This document shows, in pieces, positions 42,147-52,194 of a DNA stretch of 64,000 nucleotides. The DNA is from Candidatus Sulfopaludibacter sp. SbA3 (GTDB taxonomy: Bacteria > Pseudomonadota > Alphaproteobacteria > Caulobacterales > Hyphomonadaceae), in NCBI GenBank assembly GCA_945888325.1, contig CAMDAC010000005.1:97690-161689 (forward strand), read 5' to 3'. How positions within the stretch are numbered: the first letter of the stretch is position 1; each line of letters opens with the position of its first letter. The notes under the pieces are model-generated. The model was not told where the DNA came from. It saw nothing but the letters and a program-made list of their open reading frames with translations, and did not search any database. The position numbers and the translations under genes were made by a program.

Positions 42147-44765
42147 ATGAATATCGAACAGTATACAGAACGTGCGCGCAGCCTGATCCAGAGCGCCCAG
42201 ACGCAGGCCCTTGCCGGCGGACACCAGGTGCTGACGCCTTCCCATATCCTCAAGGCGCTGTTTGACGACCGCGACCAGCTGGCCGTGAACCTGATCCGCG
42301 CGAGCGGCGGGCGGCCGGAGCTGGCGGTGCAAGGCGTCGATGCGGTGCTCGCCAAACAGCCGAAGGTTTCCGGCGCCGGGGCAGGCGGTCTGCGGCTCGA
42401 ACAATCGGGCGCCAAACTTTTCCAGGAGGCGGAAGCCGGCGCCAAGAAGGCGGGCGACGCGTTCGTGACGGTGGAGCGCTTGCTGCTGGCAATTGCCGGG
42501 CTCGCAGGCGATCCGGCGGCGGACGCCTTGAAGGCGGCAGGCGTCACGGCGAAGGGACTTGAGAGCGCGATCGCCCAGCTGCGCCAGGGCCGCACGGCTG
42601 ACAGCCAGAATGCCGAGGAAGGTTATGAGGCGCTGAAGAAATACGCGCGCGACCTGACCAAGGATGCGCGCGAAGGCAAGCTTGATCCGGTGATCGGGCG
42701 CGACGAGGAAATCCGCCGTGCGATCCAGGTTCTCTCGCGCCGTTCCAAGAACAACCCCGTGCTGATCGGTGAGCCCGGTGTCGGCAAGACGGCGATTGCC
42801 GAAGGCCTCGCGCTGCGCATCGTCAATGGCGACGTGCCGGAAAGCCTGAAAGGCAAACGCCTGCTCGCCCTCGACATGGGCGCGCTGATTGCAGGCGCGA
42901 AATTCCGCGGTGAGTTCGAGGAACGGCTGAAGGCCGTGCTCACCGAAGTGACGCAGGCCGAAGGCGGCGTGATCCTGTTCATCGACGAGATGCACACCCT
43001 TGTCGGCGCCGGGAAATCCGAAGGCGCGATGGATGCCTCGAACCTCTTGAAGCCTGCGCTGGCCCGCGGCGAGCTGCATTGTATTGGCGCCACGACGCTG
43101 GACGAATATCGCAAGCATGTCGAAAGTGACCCGGCGCTCGCCCGCCGCTTCATGGCGGTGCTCGTGGACGAGCCGACCGTAGAAGACACAATCTCGATCC
43201 TCCGTGGGCTGAAGGGCCGCTATGAGGCGCACCATGGCGTGCGCATCTCCGACGCCGCAATTGTCTCGGCAGCGACGCTGTCGAACCGCTACATCACCGA
43301 CCGTTTCCTGCCCGACAAGGCCATCGACCTGATGGACGAAGCGGCGGCGCGCCTGCGAATGCAGGTGGATTCGAAGCCGGAAGAACTCGACGAAATCGAC
43401 CGGCGCCTGATGCAGCTGCGGATCGAAGCCGAAGCGCTGAAGAAGGAAAAGGATACCGCGTCCAAGGACCGGTTGCACACCATCGAGGGCGAGATTGCCG
43501 GGCTCGATACGCGCTCGCGCGAACTGGCCACCGCCTGGGGCGCCGAGAAGGACAAGCTGAAAGGCGCGGCGTCGGCGAAGGAAAAGCTCGACCGGGCTTA
43601 TTCCGACATGGCCGAAGCGCAGCGCCAGGGCGATCTGGCGAAAGCCTCAGAGCTCAAGTTTTCGACCATTCCCGCGCTCGAGAAACTGATTGCCGAAGTC
43701 GAAGCCAAGGGCGACGCCGATGGCGGGCTGGTTTCGGAAGTCGTCCGTCCAGAGCATATCGCCGGCGTCGTCTCCAAGTGGACCGGCATCCCGGTCGACA
43801 AGATGATGGAAGGCGAGCGCGAGAAGCTGCTGCGCATGGAAGATACGCTGCGCGGCCGTGTGGTCGGCCAGGAGGATGCGCTGCTGGCGGTCTCGAACGC
43901 AGTTCGCCGCGCGCGCGCGGGCCTGCAGGATCCGAACCGGCCGATCGGCTCGTTCCTCTTCGTCGGCCCGACGGGTGTCGGCAAGACGGAGCTGACCAAG
44001 GCGCTCGCCGGTTTCATGTTCGATGACGAGACGGCGGTGCTGCGGCTCGACATGTCGGAGTATTCCGAGAAACATTCTGTCGCCCGCCTGATCGGCGCGC
44101 CTCCGGGTTATGTCGGCTATGACGAAGGCGGCGCGCTGACAGAAGCCGTCCGCCGGCGGCCGTATCAGGTCGTGCTGTTCGACGAAGTCGAGAAGGCGCA
44201 CCCGGACCTCTTCAACACGCTGCTGCAAGTGCTCGACGATGGCCGCCTGACCGATGGCCAGGGTCGGACCGTGGACTTCAAGAACACGATCATTATTATG
44301 ACCTCGAACCTCGGCGCCGACGCGCTGGCGAGCGGGGAAGAGGGCGAAGTGTCCGAACACGCCCGCGAGCAGGTGATGAATGCGATCCGCCGGCATTTCC
44401 GGCCCGAGTTCATCAACCGGATCGACGAGATCGTCTTCTTCAAGCGGCTCGGCCGCGGCGAGATCGACCATATCGTGGACATCCAGATGGGCCGGCTCGA
44501 AGGCTTGCTCCGCGAACGGAAGATGAAGCTGGACCTCAGCCTCGCGGCCCGCAACTGGCTGGCGGCGCGCGGCTACGATCCCGTGTATGGCGCGCGCCCG
44601 TTGAAGCGCGTGATCCAGAAGGAGCTGCAGGACCCGCTCGCGCGCCTGCTGCTGGAGGGCCGCATCCTCGACGGCGAGACCATTCTCGTAGATGTCGAAG
44701 GCGACGCGTTGTCGATCAACGGTGTGCCGAACAACTTCGCCAAGGGCCGCTCGGCGTTGAACTAA
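42147..44765 (+). CDS. clpB: ClpB disaggregase
   Basis: An 872-residue Hsp100. The N-terminal domain is followed by AAA+ module 1 with Walker A GEPGVGKT (208-215), the middle coiled coil (about 405-530, with [12 protein letters not shown]), and AAA+ module 2 with Walker A GPTGVGKT (607-614), then a C-terminal domain with [16 protein letters not shown]. Length and order match bacterial ClpB. With DnaK it extracts and refolds aggregated protein in the cytosol. Preceded by an RpoH-type promoter candidate and a terminator, so it is its own unit. Confidence 0.98.
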   Translation: MNIEQYTERARSLIQSAQTQALAGGHQVLTPSHILKALFDDRDQLAVNLIRASGGRPELAVQGVDAVLAKQPKVSGAGAGGLRLEQSGAKLFQEAEAGAKKAGDAFVTVERLLLAIAGLAGDPAADALKAAGVTAKGLESAIAQLRQGRTADSQNAEEGYEALKKYARDLTKDAREGKLDPVIGRDEEIRRAIQVLSRRSKNNPVLIGEPGVGKTAIAEGLALRIVNGDVPESLKGKRLLALDMGALIAGAKFRGEFEERLKAVLTEVTQAEGGVILFIDEMHTLVGAGKSEGAMDASNLLKPALARGELHCIGATTLDEYRKHVESDPALARRFMAVLVDEPTVEDTISILRGLKGRYEAHHGVRISDAAIVSAATLSNRYITDRFLPDKAIDLMDEAAARLRMQVDSKPEELDEIDRRLMQLRIEAEALKKEKDTASKDRLHTIEGEIAGLDTRSRELATAWGAEKDKLKGAASAKEKLDRAYSDMAEAQRQGDLAKASELKFSTIPALEKLIAEVEAKGDADGGLVSEVVRPEHIAGVVSKWTGIPVDKMMEGEREKLLRMEDTLRGRVVGQEDALLAVSNAVRRARAGLQDPNRPIGSFLFVGPTGVGKTELTKALAGFMFDDETAVLRLDMSEYSEKHSVARLIGAPPGYVGYDEGGALTEAVRRRPYQVVLFDEVEKAHPDLFNTLLQVLDDGRLTDGQGRTVDFKNTIIIMTSNLGADALASGEEGEVSEHAREQVMNAIRRHFRPEFINRIDEIVFFKRLGRGEIDHIVDIQMGRLEGLLRERKMKLDLSLAARNWLAARGYDPVYGARPLKRVIQKELQDPLARLLLEGRILDGETILVDVEGDALSINGVPNNFAKGRSALN

Positions 44766-44768
44766 GGT

Positions 44769-46139
44769 TTAGCGCGAGCCCGGCCGGGTGGCTTTCAGGT
44801 CCGCTGTCTGCGTCGTGCCGGTAGCGGGCCCCACCGGATCTGCGCCGCGCAGCTTGTCGATCACGTCGCGCTGGATCTTGAAGGCGTTGAAGGCGCTGGC
44901 ATTGCGGCTGAGGTCGCGCCCCGTGGGCAGTTCCAGGGTCATCGGGTTCACATAGGCGCCGTTGCGCAGGACTTCGTAGTGGAGGTGCGCGCCGGTGCTG
45001 GAGCCGGTCGAGCCGACATAGCCGATCGTGTCGCCCCGCATCACGGTGCGGCCGGGCGTCAGGCCTTCGGCGAAGGCAGACATGTGAGCATAGACGGTCT
45101 CGAATCCGCGATCATGCTGTATACGGATGAACCAGCCATAGCCTTCGCCATACTTCATGTCGGTGATCAAACCTGAGCCTGCGGCGCGGATCGGTGTGCC
45201 GGTCGGGGCGCGGAAGTCGACACCGGCATGCAGCAGCATATCGCCGGTGATTGGATGGATGCGGTTGCCGAAGCCGGAACTGATCTCGCCGCCGCGCACG
45301 GGGTCGCGCACGAGGAACTCGTCGCCGGCCGCGCCATTGCGGTTGAAGAATTCCGGCACGCCTGTGTCTTCCGTGGTGTAGCGGTACCAGCTGCCGGCGG
45401 TCTTCTCGCCATTGAAGGCGGCGAAGAGGAGATCACCCGCTTCCAGGAAATTGCCGCGCTCGTCAGCGATCATTTCGATGACAATGTCGAACCGCTCACC
45501 CTTTCGGCCGCCCTGTGCAAGCACGCTGTCTTCCGGGAAGAGGCTGGCGAACGTGTCCGCATGGGCGCGCGTGCCGCCTTCATCATGGATGGCATCGGCC
45601 AGCGTCGTACTGATTTCGCCGGAGATGCGGTGCAGCGCGATGGACGTCTTGGCGGAGAGCACACTGGCGAAATAGGTCCCGTCCTCGCGGCGGGTCGCCG
45701 CCAGCGTCGTCTTCGGATCGATCCGTATGCTGACACCCGTCAGGACCGGCATGTCGTCCGGCCCGGTATCGTCGAAATAGGCGATGAACGGGGAGCCGGG
45801 GCGCAGGCGCGCGCCGCGGGTCGGCGCCGCTTCGCGCAGGGCGGTCGCGGCGGCGCTGGCGTCGATCTGGGAGGCGCCGAGCACTTCGAGCGCATCGGCG
45901 GTCGCGACGTTCGCCGTGATGCGGCCGTTGCGGGCGGACGTGGCCTCTGAAGGGGCTTCCATCCGGAAATCAGTGGAGGCGAATCCTTGCGTGGCTGCCG
46001 GGGCCGGCGCCGCGCGAACCGTCAGGAACAGTCCGGCCATGACCGCTAGGACGGCGACGGCGCCGAAGCGCTCAAGCCACCGGTAAGGCGACTCGAGCCG
46101 CCTCACGGTTGCGGGTGTCTGCGGCTTCGGACGCGCCAT
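44769..46139 (-). CDS. M23-family peptidase (membrane-anchored), copy A
   Basis: A 456-residue protein with an N-terminal membrane segment (about 23-44) and a C-terminal LytM/M23 domain. Zinc ligands are His304 and Asp308 (LLHAGVDFRAP) and His387 (HLHYE, 385-389); all are present, so it can be a catalytically active endopeptidase of peptidoglycan cross-bridges. The middle region has the opacity-associated/OPG-like fold common in M23 proteins. It is paralogous to the next gene upstream (46253-47680), which shares the GDTIGYVGST...HLHYE block. Ends 3 nt from the clpB stop. Confidence 0.92.
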   Translation of the reverse strand: MARPKPQTPATVRRLESPYRWLERFGAVAVLAVMAGLFLTVRAAPAPAATQGFASTDFRMEAPSEATSARNGRITANVATADALEVLGASQIDASAAATALREAAPTRGARLRPGSPFIAYFDDTGPDDMPVLTGVSIRIDPKTTLAATRREDGTYFASVLSAKTSIALHRISGEISTTLADAIHDEGGTRAHADTFASLFPEDSVLAQGGRKGERFDIVIEMIADERGNFLEAGDLLFAAFNGEKTAGSWYRYTTEDTGVPEFFNRNGAAGDEFLVRDPVRGGEISSGFGNRIHPITGDMLLHAGVDFRAPTGTPIRAAGSGLITDMKYGEGYGWFIRIQHDRGFETVYAHMSAFAEGLTPGRTVMRGDTIGYVGSTGSSTGAHLHYEVLRNGAYVNPMTLELPTGRDLSRNASAFNAFKIQRDVIDKLRGADPVGPATGTTQTADLKATRPGSR

Positions 46140-46252
46140 GCATTAACCTCGTTTCCTGAAGAAAAGGCCTTCAAGCACGGGCTGAGCAAGATCGGGGCCA
46201 GATTCCCCTTTCTGGCGAGACTACAGGGGACACTCGCGCTGCAAGCGCAGGA

Positions 46253-47680
46253 TCAGGGCGTCGGGGGCGGGGCTGTATCAGACTGCGCCGCAGGAGCGGA
46301 CGCATTCACCAGCGAGGCCGTGGCGATCGGCCCGCCGTTGGCAACGCGCAGGGCGTCCACCATGGCCTTGTGAGCCTTGAACTCGGCCAGCATCGCCGGC
46401 TCTTCCTCAAGCTTTCGGCCATTGGGCAGCTTCAGGGACATGACGTTGACCGGATCGCCGTTGACATAAACTTCGTAGTGAAGATGCGGTCCGGTGGACG
46501 CGCCGGTCGAGCCGACATAGCCGATCACGTCGCCCTGGATTACCTTCTTGCCCGGCTTGATGCCCTTGGCGTACTTCGAGAGGTGGGCGTAGGCGGTCTC
46601 GTATCCACGCGTATGCTTGATACGGATATAGTTACCATAGCCGCCATTGCGGCTCGCGCGTTGAACGGTGCCGTTGCCGGCGGCGTAGACCGGCGTGCCG
46701 GTCGGGGCGGCAAAGTCCGTGCCCTTGTGCAGGCGGGTGTAGCCCGAGATCGGATGCTTGCGCTTGCCGAAACTGGACGAAATGCGCGCGCCGTTGATCG
46801 GCGTCTTCATCAGGAACTTGGTGGCGCTTTCGCCATTCTCGTCGAAATAGTCGGCGACGCCGTCATCGGAAGGCGCGAAGCGGTAGAAGCCGCGTTTCAG
46901 GGCCTTGCCGTTCAGTGCCGCGTAAAGAACTTCGCCGTTGCGCACGCGATTGCCGCGCTCGTCATAGGCGGTCTCGAAAAGAATCTCGAACCGGTCACCC
47001 GGATAGATTTCGCGCTGGAAGTCGATGTCATAAGCGAAGGCGTTGGCGAAGTCGGCGACCTGCTGGTCCTCTGCGCCGAGTTCAAGTGCAGCGGAATAGA
47101 TCGAGGTTTCGATCTCGGCTTCGACGCGCAGGTGGCCGGGTGTGAGTTTCGCGTAGAGGGGCGTCGCGGACCAGCTGTCGGTGGCGGAGCGCGTGATGAG
47201 GAGGCTGCGGTCGGCCTCGGCACGCACCGAGACAGCTTTCAGCTGGCCGTCCTCGAAATAGGCTTCGGCCTGGGTTTTGCCCGGCAGCAGACGGCGGCTG
47301 TCGATCAGGTCGGTGCCGGACAACGTATGCAGGGCTGCGCCCGCGTCGCGCGGCTCGGCGCCGAGGCGCGTCAGCAGGCCGGTGAGGGTTTCGTTGCGCT
47401 CCAGCTTGCCTTCGATCCGCTCCATCGGCTTCGCGTCGACTGCGTCCCAGGCGGTAACGAGGCGGACGGCAAGGGGCACGGGAATGGCCGCATCGGCGGT
47501 TTCGGTGAGCGGGCCCGGCGTGTGCCCGGCCATGAAGATGCCCGCGATGGCAGACGCGCTGCCGAGGATGCCGAGCACGATCAGGCTCTTGATGCCCTGC
47601 GACAGACCGGATTTCGGGCGTGCAGGGACTTCAGGGGTCTCGGCGGTCTCGTATGGAAGCAAGGATCCGTTTCCTGTCAT
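46253..47680 (-). CDS. M23-family peptidase (membrane-anchored), copy B
   Basis: A 475-residue paralogue of the preceding gene. It has an N-terminal membrane segment (about 30-50), a middle domain with FANAFAYDIDFQREIYPGDR, and a LytM core with LHKGTDFAAPTGTPVYAAGNG, YAHLSKYAKGIKPG and TGPHLHYEVYVNG, so the metal ligands are intact. Likely an inner-membrane peptidoglycan DD-endopeptidase acting in growth or division. The C-terminal Ala/Thr/Pro tail is disordered. The 112-nt gap to copy A suggests separate or joint transcription; the pair arose by duplication. Confidence 0.92.
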   Translation of the reverse strand: MTGNGSLLPYETAETPEVPARPKSGLSQGIKSLIVLGILGSASAIAGIFMAGHTPGPLTETADAAIPVPLAVRLVTAWDAVDAKPMERIEGKLERNETLTGLLTRLGAEPRDAGAALHTLSGTDLIDSRRLLPGKTQAEAYFEDGQLKAVSVRAEADRSLLITRSATDSWSATPLYAKLTPGHLRVEAEIETSIYSAALELGAEDQQVADFANAFAYDIDFQREIYPGDRFEILFETAYDERGNRVRNGEVLYAALNGKALKRGFYRFAPSDDGVADYFDENGESATKFLMKTPINGARISSSFGKRKHPISGYTRLHKGTDFAAPTGTPVYAAGNGTVQRASRNGGYGNYIRIKHTRGYETAYAHLSKYAKGIKPGKKVIQGDVIGYVGSTGASTGPHLHYEVYVNGDPVNVMSLKLPNGRKLEEEPAMLAEFKAHKAMVDALRVANGGPIATASLVNASAPAAQSDTAPPPTP

Positions 47681-47837
47681 TCTGACGCCCCCCGGCCCAA
47701 AAGGCTGGCACGCCCACTGCTTGCCCCACTATCGTCTCGCTTTCCGCTTAAGGATTCAAGAACTTGCGGCGGAAGTGTTAGATGCCAAGTTAGGACTTTA
47801 AGTCGTAGGAAAAGCAAGAAGCAAGCCGGACGAACCA

Positions 47838-50800
47838 GTGAACCCTGATGATGCCCCCGAACAGGCCGTGCCTGCGGAGCCTGCACAGGGGCGCCGCGGA
47901 CCACGCCTTTTGTACGTCATGGGCGGATTCTTCTTTGTTTTTCTGGGCGGTTCGCTGCTTCTCTGGTTCCTGCGCAAACCCGTGGCCGAACAGGCGCTTG
48001 CGGCCTGGTGCGCCGAACGGGACCTGCAGTGTGACGCAAATTTCACCGAACTCGATACCTCGGGGCTAACCGTATCGGCCGTGAAGGTCACCTCTGGCGC
48101 CGCGGTGCCCGCAGAGGCGTCGCAGGTCCGGGCCGACATCCGCTGGACCGGATTGTTCACGCCGGAAGTCACCGGCGTTACGGTTAACGGGCTTTCCCTT
48201 CATGGCACATTAGATTCCGAAGGCTTGCGCTTCGGCGGTCTCGAACGCCTCGCCACATCCGGCAGCGGGGGCGGCGCGATCCCGGCCATCGACATCCGCG
48301 ATGCGCGCATCCTGCTCGACACACCCGCCGGCCAGGCGAGCGCCACGCTGAACGTGTCCGGCACCTTGCCGCGCGACGGGGTGCTGTCCCTGCAGCTTGA
48401 TCCAGGTGTCCTTTCCAACCCGCTCGCCCGCGCCGATCTGCGGGAGGGCCGGCTGGATGTGCGCGCGGTGGACGGCGAGGTCGATGCAGAGCTGGGCGTC
48501 ACCATAAGCCAGGCCGCGCACGAAGATTACGGCCTCGATGAATTCGACCTTCTGGCCCGCGCCGAATTCCATGAGGACGCTGGCCATCCCGGCGCTTTCG
48601 AATGGTCGCTGCGCGCCGCGCGGATTGCGTCACCCGACTTGCGCGCCACGGATATCCGCACCACCGGGCGGGCCGATTTTGCGGCCATGCCGAATGCGAC
48701 GCTTGTCAGTGTACTGAGCGAACTCGCGGGCGCCGTGTTCCAGGGCGAGGCGGCCAGCCTGACGCTTTCGGGTTACACGTTCAATGCCGCCCAGTTCAAC
48801 GGTGAACTCGCCGGGCGCGCCGGGGACGTGTCGGGGCCCTTCATTGCATCAACCGGCATTGTGACCGGTCCGGCAGGCTCGGTGACGTCGCTTTCTCTTG
48901 CCGGCGAAATGCAACGCAGCGCGGATGGCAAGGCGGGTTTCGAAGGCAAGGTGACGGCCAGCGGAGCGGCGCTCGACAATGACCTTCGGGCGAGCACCGG
49001 CGCGGCCTTCAGCCTGCCGGGTGTGCTCGCCGGCCATGCCGATGCTCTCCGTGCTTCGCTCAACCGGGCGCTGACCAAATTCGATGCGGAGATGGGCGTC
49101 GCCCTGAACACAGACGGGACAGCCTTCACCGCGTCCGCCATCGGCGAGGGCGTTCTGGGCGCGGCGTCAGGACTGAACCTGACCGTCTCGCCCGCTGAAA
49201 ACGGCACGTGGGTCACGGTCTCCGGGAAAGGTGTCGCGGCGCAAGGCCGCGTTGCGCTGTCCGGCGGAGGGGCGCCGTCCGTGTCCATGGATGTCGGCCG
49301 CTTCGACGTTCGCCCCGAAGGCGTCAGTCTCGCCGCCAACTCCCTCCGTCTCTCCAACTGGTCCGTCGCCGGACGAATACTGGGCGCCAACCTGAATGCC
49401 ATCACGCTCGAGAGCCGCCCGGACGACCTGGTCATTGCCGGCGCGGGACAGCTGTCCTTTGCCGGCGAGGCAGGCGGCGTCACTCTGTCCCCCACCACCC
49501 TCAAGGGCGGACTGGACGCTGCGCGCGACGCGTCCGGCTGGCGCGTACAGGCGGCGGGCGCGCCCTGCCTTGCGGTAGACACGCAGGGATTGGTCCTCGG
49601 CGCGATAGACGTTGAGCCGGCGAAGTTCAGTGTCTGTCCCGTCAATGGCCGCTTCATGCGCCAGGCTGCAGAGCCGGGCGGCTCGGCCTCGTTGGGCAAC
49701 CTGAGACTGCCCTTCTCAATGGAATCCGGCGAAGGCGTCCTGTCGCTTGCGGGCGCGGAAATCGACTGGACGGCGGCCAAGGGCTTCGCGCTTGCGGTCA
49801 GCGCAGATAACCTCGACATGCCGCTGATGATCGGAGACCGTACACTGACGATTGCCGGCAAGGGGCCGCGTATCGATGTGGCTACCGGCAAGGGGCCGGC
49901 CCGGATCGCGGCGCGCCTCGGCGCCACTGTCTTTGGCGGCACGATGATCCCGGCAAATGTATCGGCCAGTGCGTTCACGTTCGATGGATCGAGCGCCGCG
50001 TCCGGCGTCGAAGGCGCAGTATCCAGCAAAGGTGTACTGATCACCGACCTCAATGCCGACCCGATCTACCGGCCAATCGCGGCGGAGTTTTCCGGGAATG
50101 TGGGCGACAACCGGCTGCGCATCACCGGCCCGTTGAATCTCAAGTCCATTGGCACGCGGCTGGCCGATGCGACCTTGGATCTCGACATCTTGAAGCTTGA
50201 CGGCACGGCCAAGGTCACGTTCCGACCGTTGGTGTTCCGGAACGGTGGTTTGCAGCCGAACATGATCTCGGACCGGTTGACCGGCCTGTTCACGGATGCA
50301 AACGGCAACGTCGCCGGCGATGCCCGCTTCACGATCGACGACGGCAAGATCGCCGGTACCGCGGATGTGCGTATCCAGAATTTCGGTTTCCAGACGACCC
50401 GCCTCGGCCGCGTGACTGGCATCAACGGCACGGTCAAATTTGCGGACCTGATGGGACTTGTGACCGAGCCGAACCAGGTGTTCACGCTGGCCAGTGTCAA
50501 TCCGGGTATTCCGCTCACGGACGGCCGCATCGTCTACGACCTGCGCGAAAACGGTATCCTTCACCTAGACAGTGTCACGTTCCCGTTCGGAGGCGGCAAG
50601 CTGGCGATCGCGCCGTTTGACTGGGCGCTCGAAGGCGGCCTGAAGGATCAGTCCGTCGCCGTCACGGCAGAGGCGATCAGTATCACCCAGCTGGTCGAGA
50701 TCCTGAAATTGCCGGACACGGTGGCAACCGGCACGCTCAGCGGTTCATTCCCGATCGTGTTCACGGACAACCGTGTGCAAATCAAGGACGCGCGCCTCAA

Positions 50801-51206
50801 GGCCGACGAGCCTGGCGGGCGCCTGTCCTATACGGGCGGCGCTGTGGACGCGGCGGCCGGACAGGATGCCAATGCGAGCCTCGCGTTCGACGCGCTTCGT
50901 GATCTCAAGTTCGAAGTGCTTGAGATCGGCATTGACGGCGATCTGGCCGGCGACCTGCGGGCGGACTTGCTGCTCGTCGGCGAGAACATCAACCCGCTGC
51001 CGATGGGTAACCGCCTGACACTGCCCGCCGGCCAGGCGTTCGAGTTTGCCATCGGGTTCGACTTGCCGATCGGCAAGCTGATCGAGAACAACCTCGGTTT
51101 CGTCAACCAGCAGGACCTGATCGACGCGACGGTGGACCTTTTGAACGCCGAGGAGGTCGCGGACGACGCAGAGGCCAAGCCGTCCGGCACACCTGCGAGT
51201 GAATGA
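47838..51206 (+). CDS. ydbH: YdbH-family intermembrane lipid transport protein
   Basis: A 1122-residue protein starting at GTG 47838, with one membrane segment (about 26-46) and a long periplasmic beta-rich region (AsmA/VPS13-like). The C-terminal part has the YdbH family signature: VTGINGTVKFADLMGLVTEP, FTLASVNPGIPLTDG and IDGDLAGDLRADLLLVG, with ENINPLPMGNR. YdbH forms a hydrophobic groove bridging inner and outer membranes, moving phospholipids with YnbE. Genes ynbE- and ydbL-like follow directly, as in E. coli. No Shine-Dalgarno is striking. Confidence 0.92.
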   Translation: MNPDDAPEQAVPAEPAQGRRGPRLLYVMGGFFFVFLGGSLLLWFLRKPVAEQALAAWCAERDLQCDANFTELDTSGLTVSAVKVTSGAAVPAEASQVRADIRWTGLFTPEVTGVTVNGLSLHGTLDSEGLRFGGLERLATSGSGGGAIPAIDIRDARILLDTPAGQASATLNVSGTLPRDGVLSLQLDPGVLSNPLARADLREGRLDVRAVDGEVDAELGVTISQAAHEDYGLDEFDLLARAEFHEDAGHPGAFEWSLRAARIASPDLRATDIRTTGRADFAAMPNATLVSVLSELAGAVFQGEAASLTLSGYTFNAAQFNGELAGRAGDVSGPFIASTGIVTGPAGSVTSLSLAGEMQRSADGKAGFEGKVTASGAALDNDLRASTGAAFSLPGVLAGHADALRASLNRALTKFDAEMGVALNTDGTAFTASAIGEGVLGAASGLNLTVSPAENGTWVTVSGKGVAAQGRVALSGGGAPSVSMDVGRFDVRPEGVSLAANSLRLSNWSVAGRILGANLNAITLESRPDDLVIAGAGQLSFAGEAGGVTLSPTTLKGGLDAARDASGWRVQAAGAPCLAVDTQGLVLGAIDVEPAKFSVCPVNGRFMRQAAEPGGSASLGNLRLPFSMESGEGVLSLAGAEIDWTAAKGFALAVSADNLDMPLMIGDRTLTIAGKGPRIDVATGKGPARIAARLGATVFGGTMIPANVSASAFTFDGSSAASGVEGAVSSKGVLITDLNADPIYRPIAAEFSGNVGDNRLRITGPLNLKSIGTRLADATLDLDILKLDGTAKVTFRPLVFRNGGLQPNMISDRLTGLFTDANGNVAGDARFTIDDGKIAGTADVRIQNFGFQTTRLGRVTGINGTVKFADLMGLVTEPNQVFTLASVNPGIPLTDGRIVYDLRENGILHLDSVTFPFGGGKLAIAPFDWALEGGLKDQSVAVTAEAISITQLVEILKLPDTVATGTLSGSFPIVFTDNRVQIKDARLKADEPGGRLSYTGGAVDAAAGQDANASLAFDALRDLKFEVLEIGIDGDLAGDLRADLLLVGENINPLPMGNRLTLPAGQAFEFAIGFDLPIGKLIENNLGFVNQQDLIDATVDLLNAEEVADDAEAKPSGTPASE

Positions 51207-51281
51207 CGGGCAACGCGCCAGTCGATTGACGTTAAGGCGGGCCGTGTCATTGTCCGCCTGTTATCTCAGGAGACCGCCGTC

Positions 51282-51473
51282 ATGGCCTACAAGAGAATCC
51301 TGCTTGTCGCAGCCAGCGCCGCTACGCTCGCGGCCTGCACGCCCACCATCCGGATTGAGCCATCCGACAAGCCCATCAAGATCGATCTGAACGTCAAGAT
51401 CGACCAGACCGTGCGTATCCAGCTCGACCGCGAGGTCGAAGACCTGATCGCCAGCAACCCAGACCTGTTCTAG
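51282..51473 (+). CDS. ynbE: YnbE-family outer-membrane lipoprotein
   Basis: A 63-residue lipoprotein. The signal ends LAACTPTIRIEPSDKPI, with the lipidated Cys in TLAAC, and the mature part is a beta-strand motif IKIDLNVKIDQTVRIQLD. YnbE multimers stack onto the C-terminus of YdbH, completing the lipid bridge. It lies between ydbH and ydbL with a Shine-Dalgarno (AGGAG) 10 nt before the ATG. Confidence 0.9.
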   Translation: MAYKRILLVAASAATLAACTPTIRIEPSDKPIKIDLNVKIDQTVRIQLDREVEDLIASNPDLF

Positions 51474-51496
51474 CCGCGAAGTAGAGGAGACATTCA

Positions 51497-51844
51497 ATGA
51501 CTGCCCTTCGCACACTCCTGATAAGTATCAGCCTTGCCCTCGCGGCTTTCGCCTTCGCGCCCACCGCTTCGGCGGGTGACCCGGTGATCGACGCCGCCAT
51601 CTCGTCCGGCACCGTGGGTGAACGCATCGACGGTTACCTCGGTGTCGTCGGCACCGCCGACGCCACGACCGTCCGCAAGGTCCAGGACATCAACAACCGC
51701 CGCCGCGCTGTCTACGAACAGACGGCCAAGGACAACAACACGACCGTGCAGATCGTCGCGCAACTCGCCGGCGAAAAGCAGATCGCCAAACTGTCGCCCG
51801 GCCAGTTCTACATGGACGATTCCGGCGTCTGGCAGAGTAAATAG
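51497..51844 (+). CDS. ydbL: YdbL-family periplasmic protein (DUF1318)
   Basis: A 115-residue secreted protein with a cleavable signal ending PTASA. The DUF1318 core has IDAAISSGTVGERIDGYLG (quoted in part), INNRRRAVYEQTAKDN and VAQLAGEKQIAKLSPGQFY. YdbL is a periplasmic chaperone-like factor that controls YnbE assembly in the YdbH-YnbE bridge. It is third in the coupled operon. The set supports outer-membrane lipid homeostasis. Confidence 0.9.
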   Translation: MTALRTLLISISLALAAFAFAPTASAGDPVIDAAISSGTVGERIDGYLGVVGTADATTVRKVQDINNRRRAVYEQTAKDNNTTVQIVAQLAGEKQIAKLSPGQFYMDDSGVWQSK

Positions 51845-51883
51845 GCTTGTATCGCGTCCGCCGGGCCTTAGCTTGGCGGACGC

Positions 51884-52114
51884 ATGCGACGCATCATCAT
51901 CTGGATAGTTCTGGCCCTCGTGGCCCTCGGCGCGCTCCTCTGGGGCGCGACCTTTTTCTGGCAGGGCCTCGGCAGCGGGATGAGCGGCCATGGCTGGTTC
52001 GCGTATATTCTCGGCGGCGTCCTCACGCTCGGCCTGTCCGCCGGTCTTTTCGCGCTCAGCTTCTACAGCGCGCGCCACGGACACGACGACATAGACCCTC
52101 CACAAGGCGGCTGA
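51884..52114 (+). CDS. Small two-helix membrane protein
   Basis: A 76-residue protein with hydrophobic segments about 4-27 and 40-62 joined by a Gly-rich turn, and an acidic His/Asp tail. I do not recognise a family. It follows ydbL by 39 nt and precedes chpT, on the same strand. Expression is plausible given typical codon use, but function is unknown. Confidence 0.65.
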   Translation: MRRIIIWIVLALVALGALLWGATFFWQGLGSGMSGHGWFAYILGGVLTLGLSAGLFALSFYSARHGHDDIDPPQGG

Positions 52115-52194
52115 TTCGGGCCGCAGACGCAGGCGTTACAATCGTGTCACTCACGCTTGATTGACACGCCGCCCGGCGCACCCGATTCTAGCGT

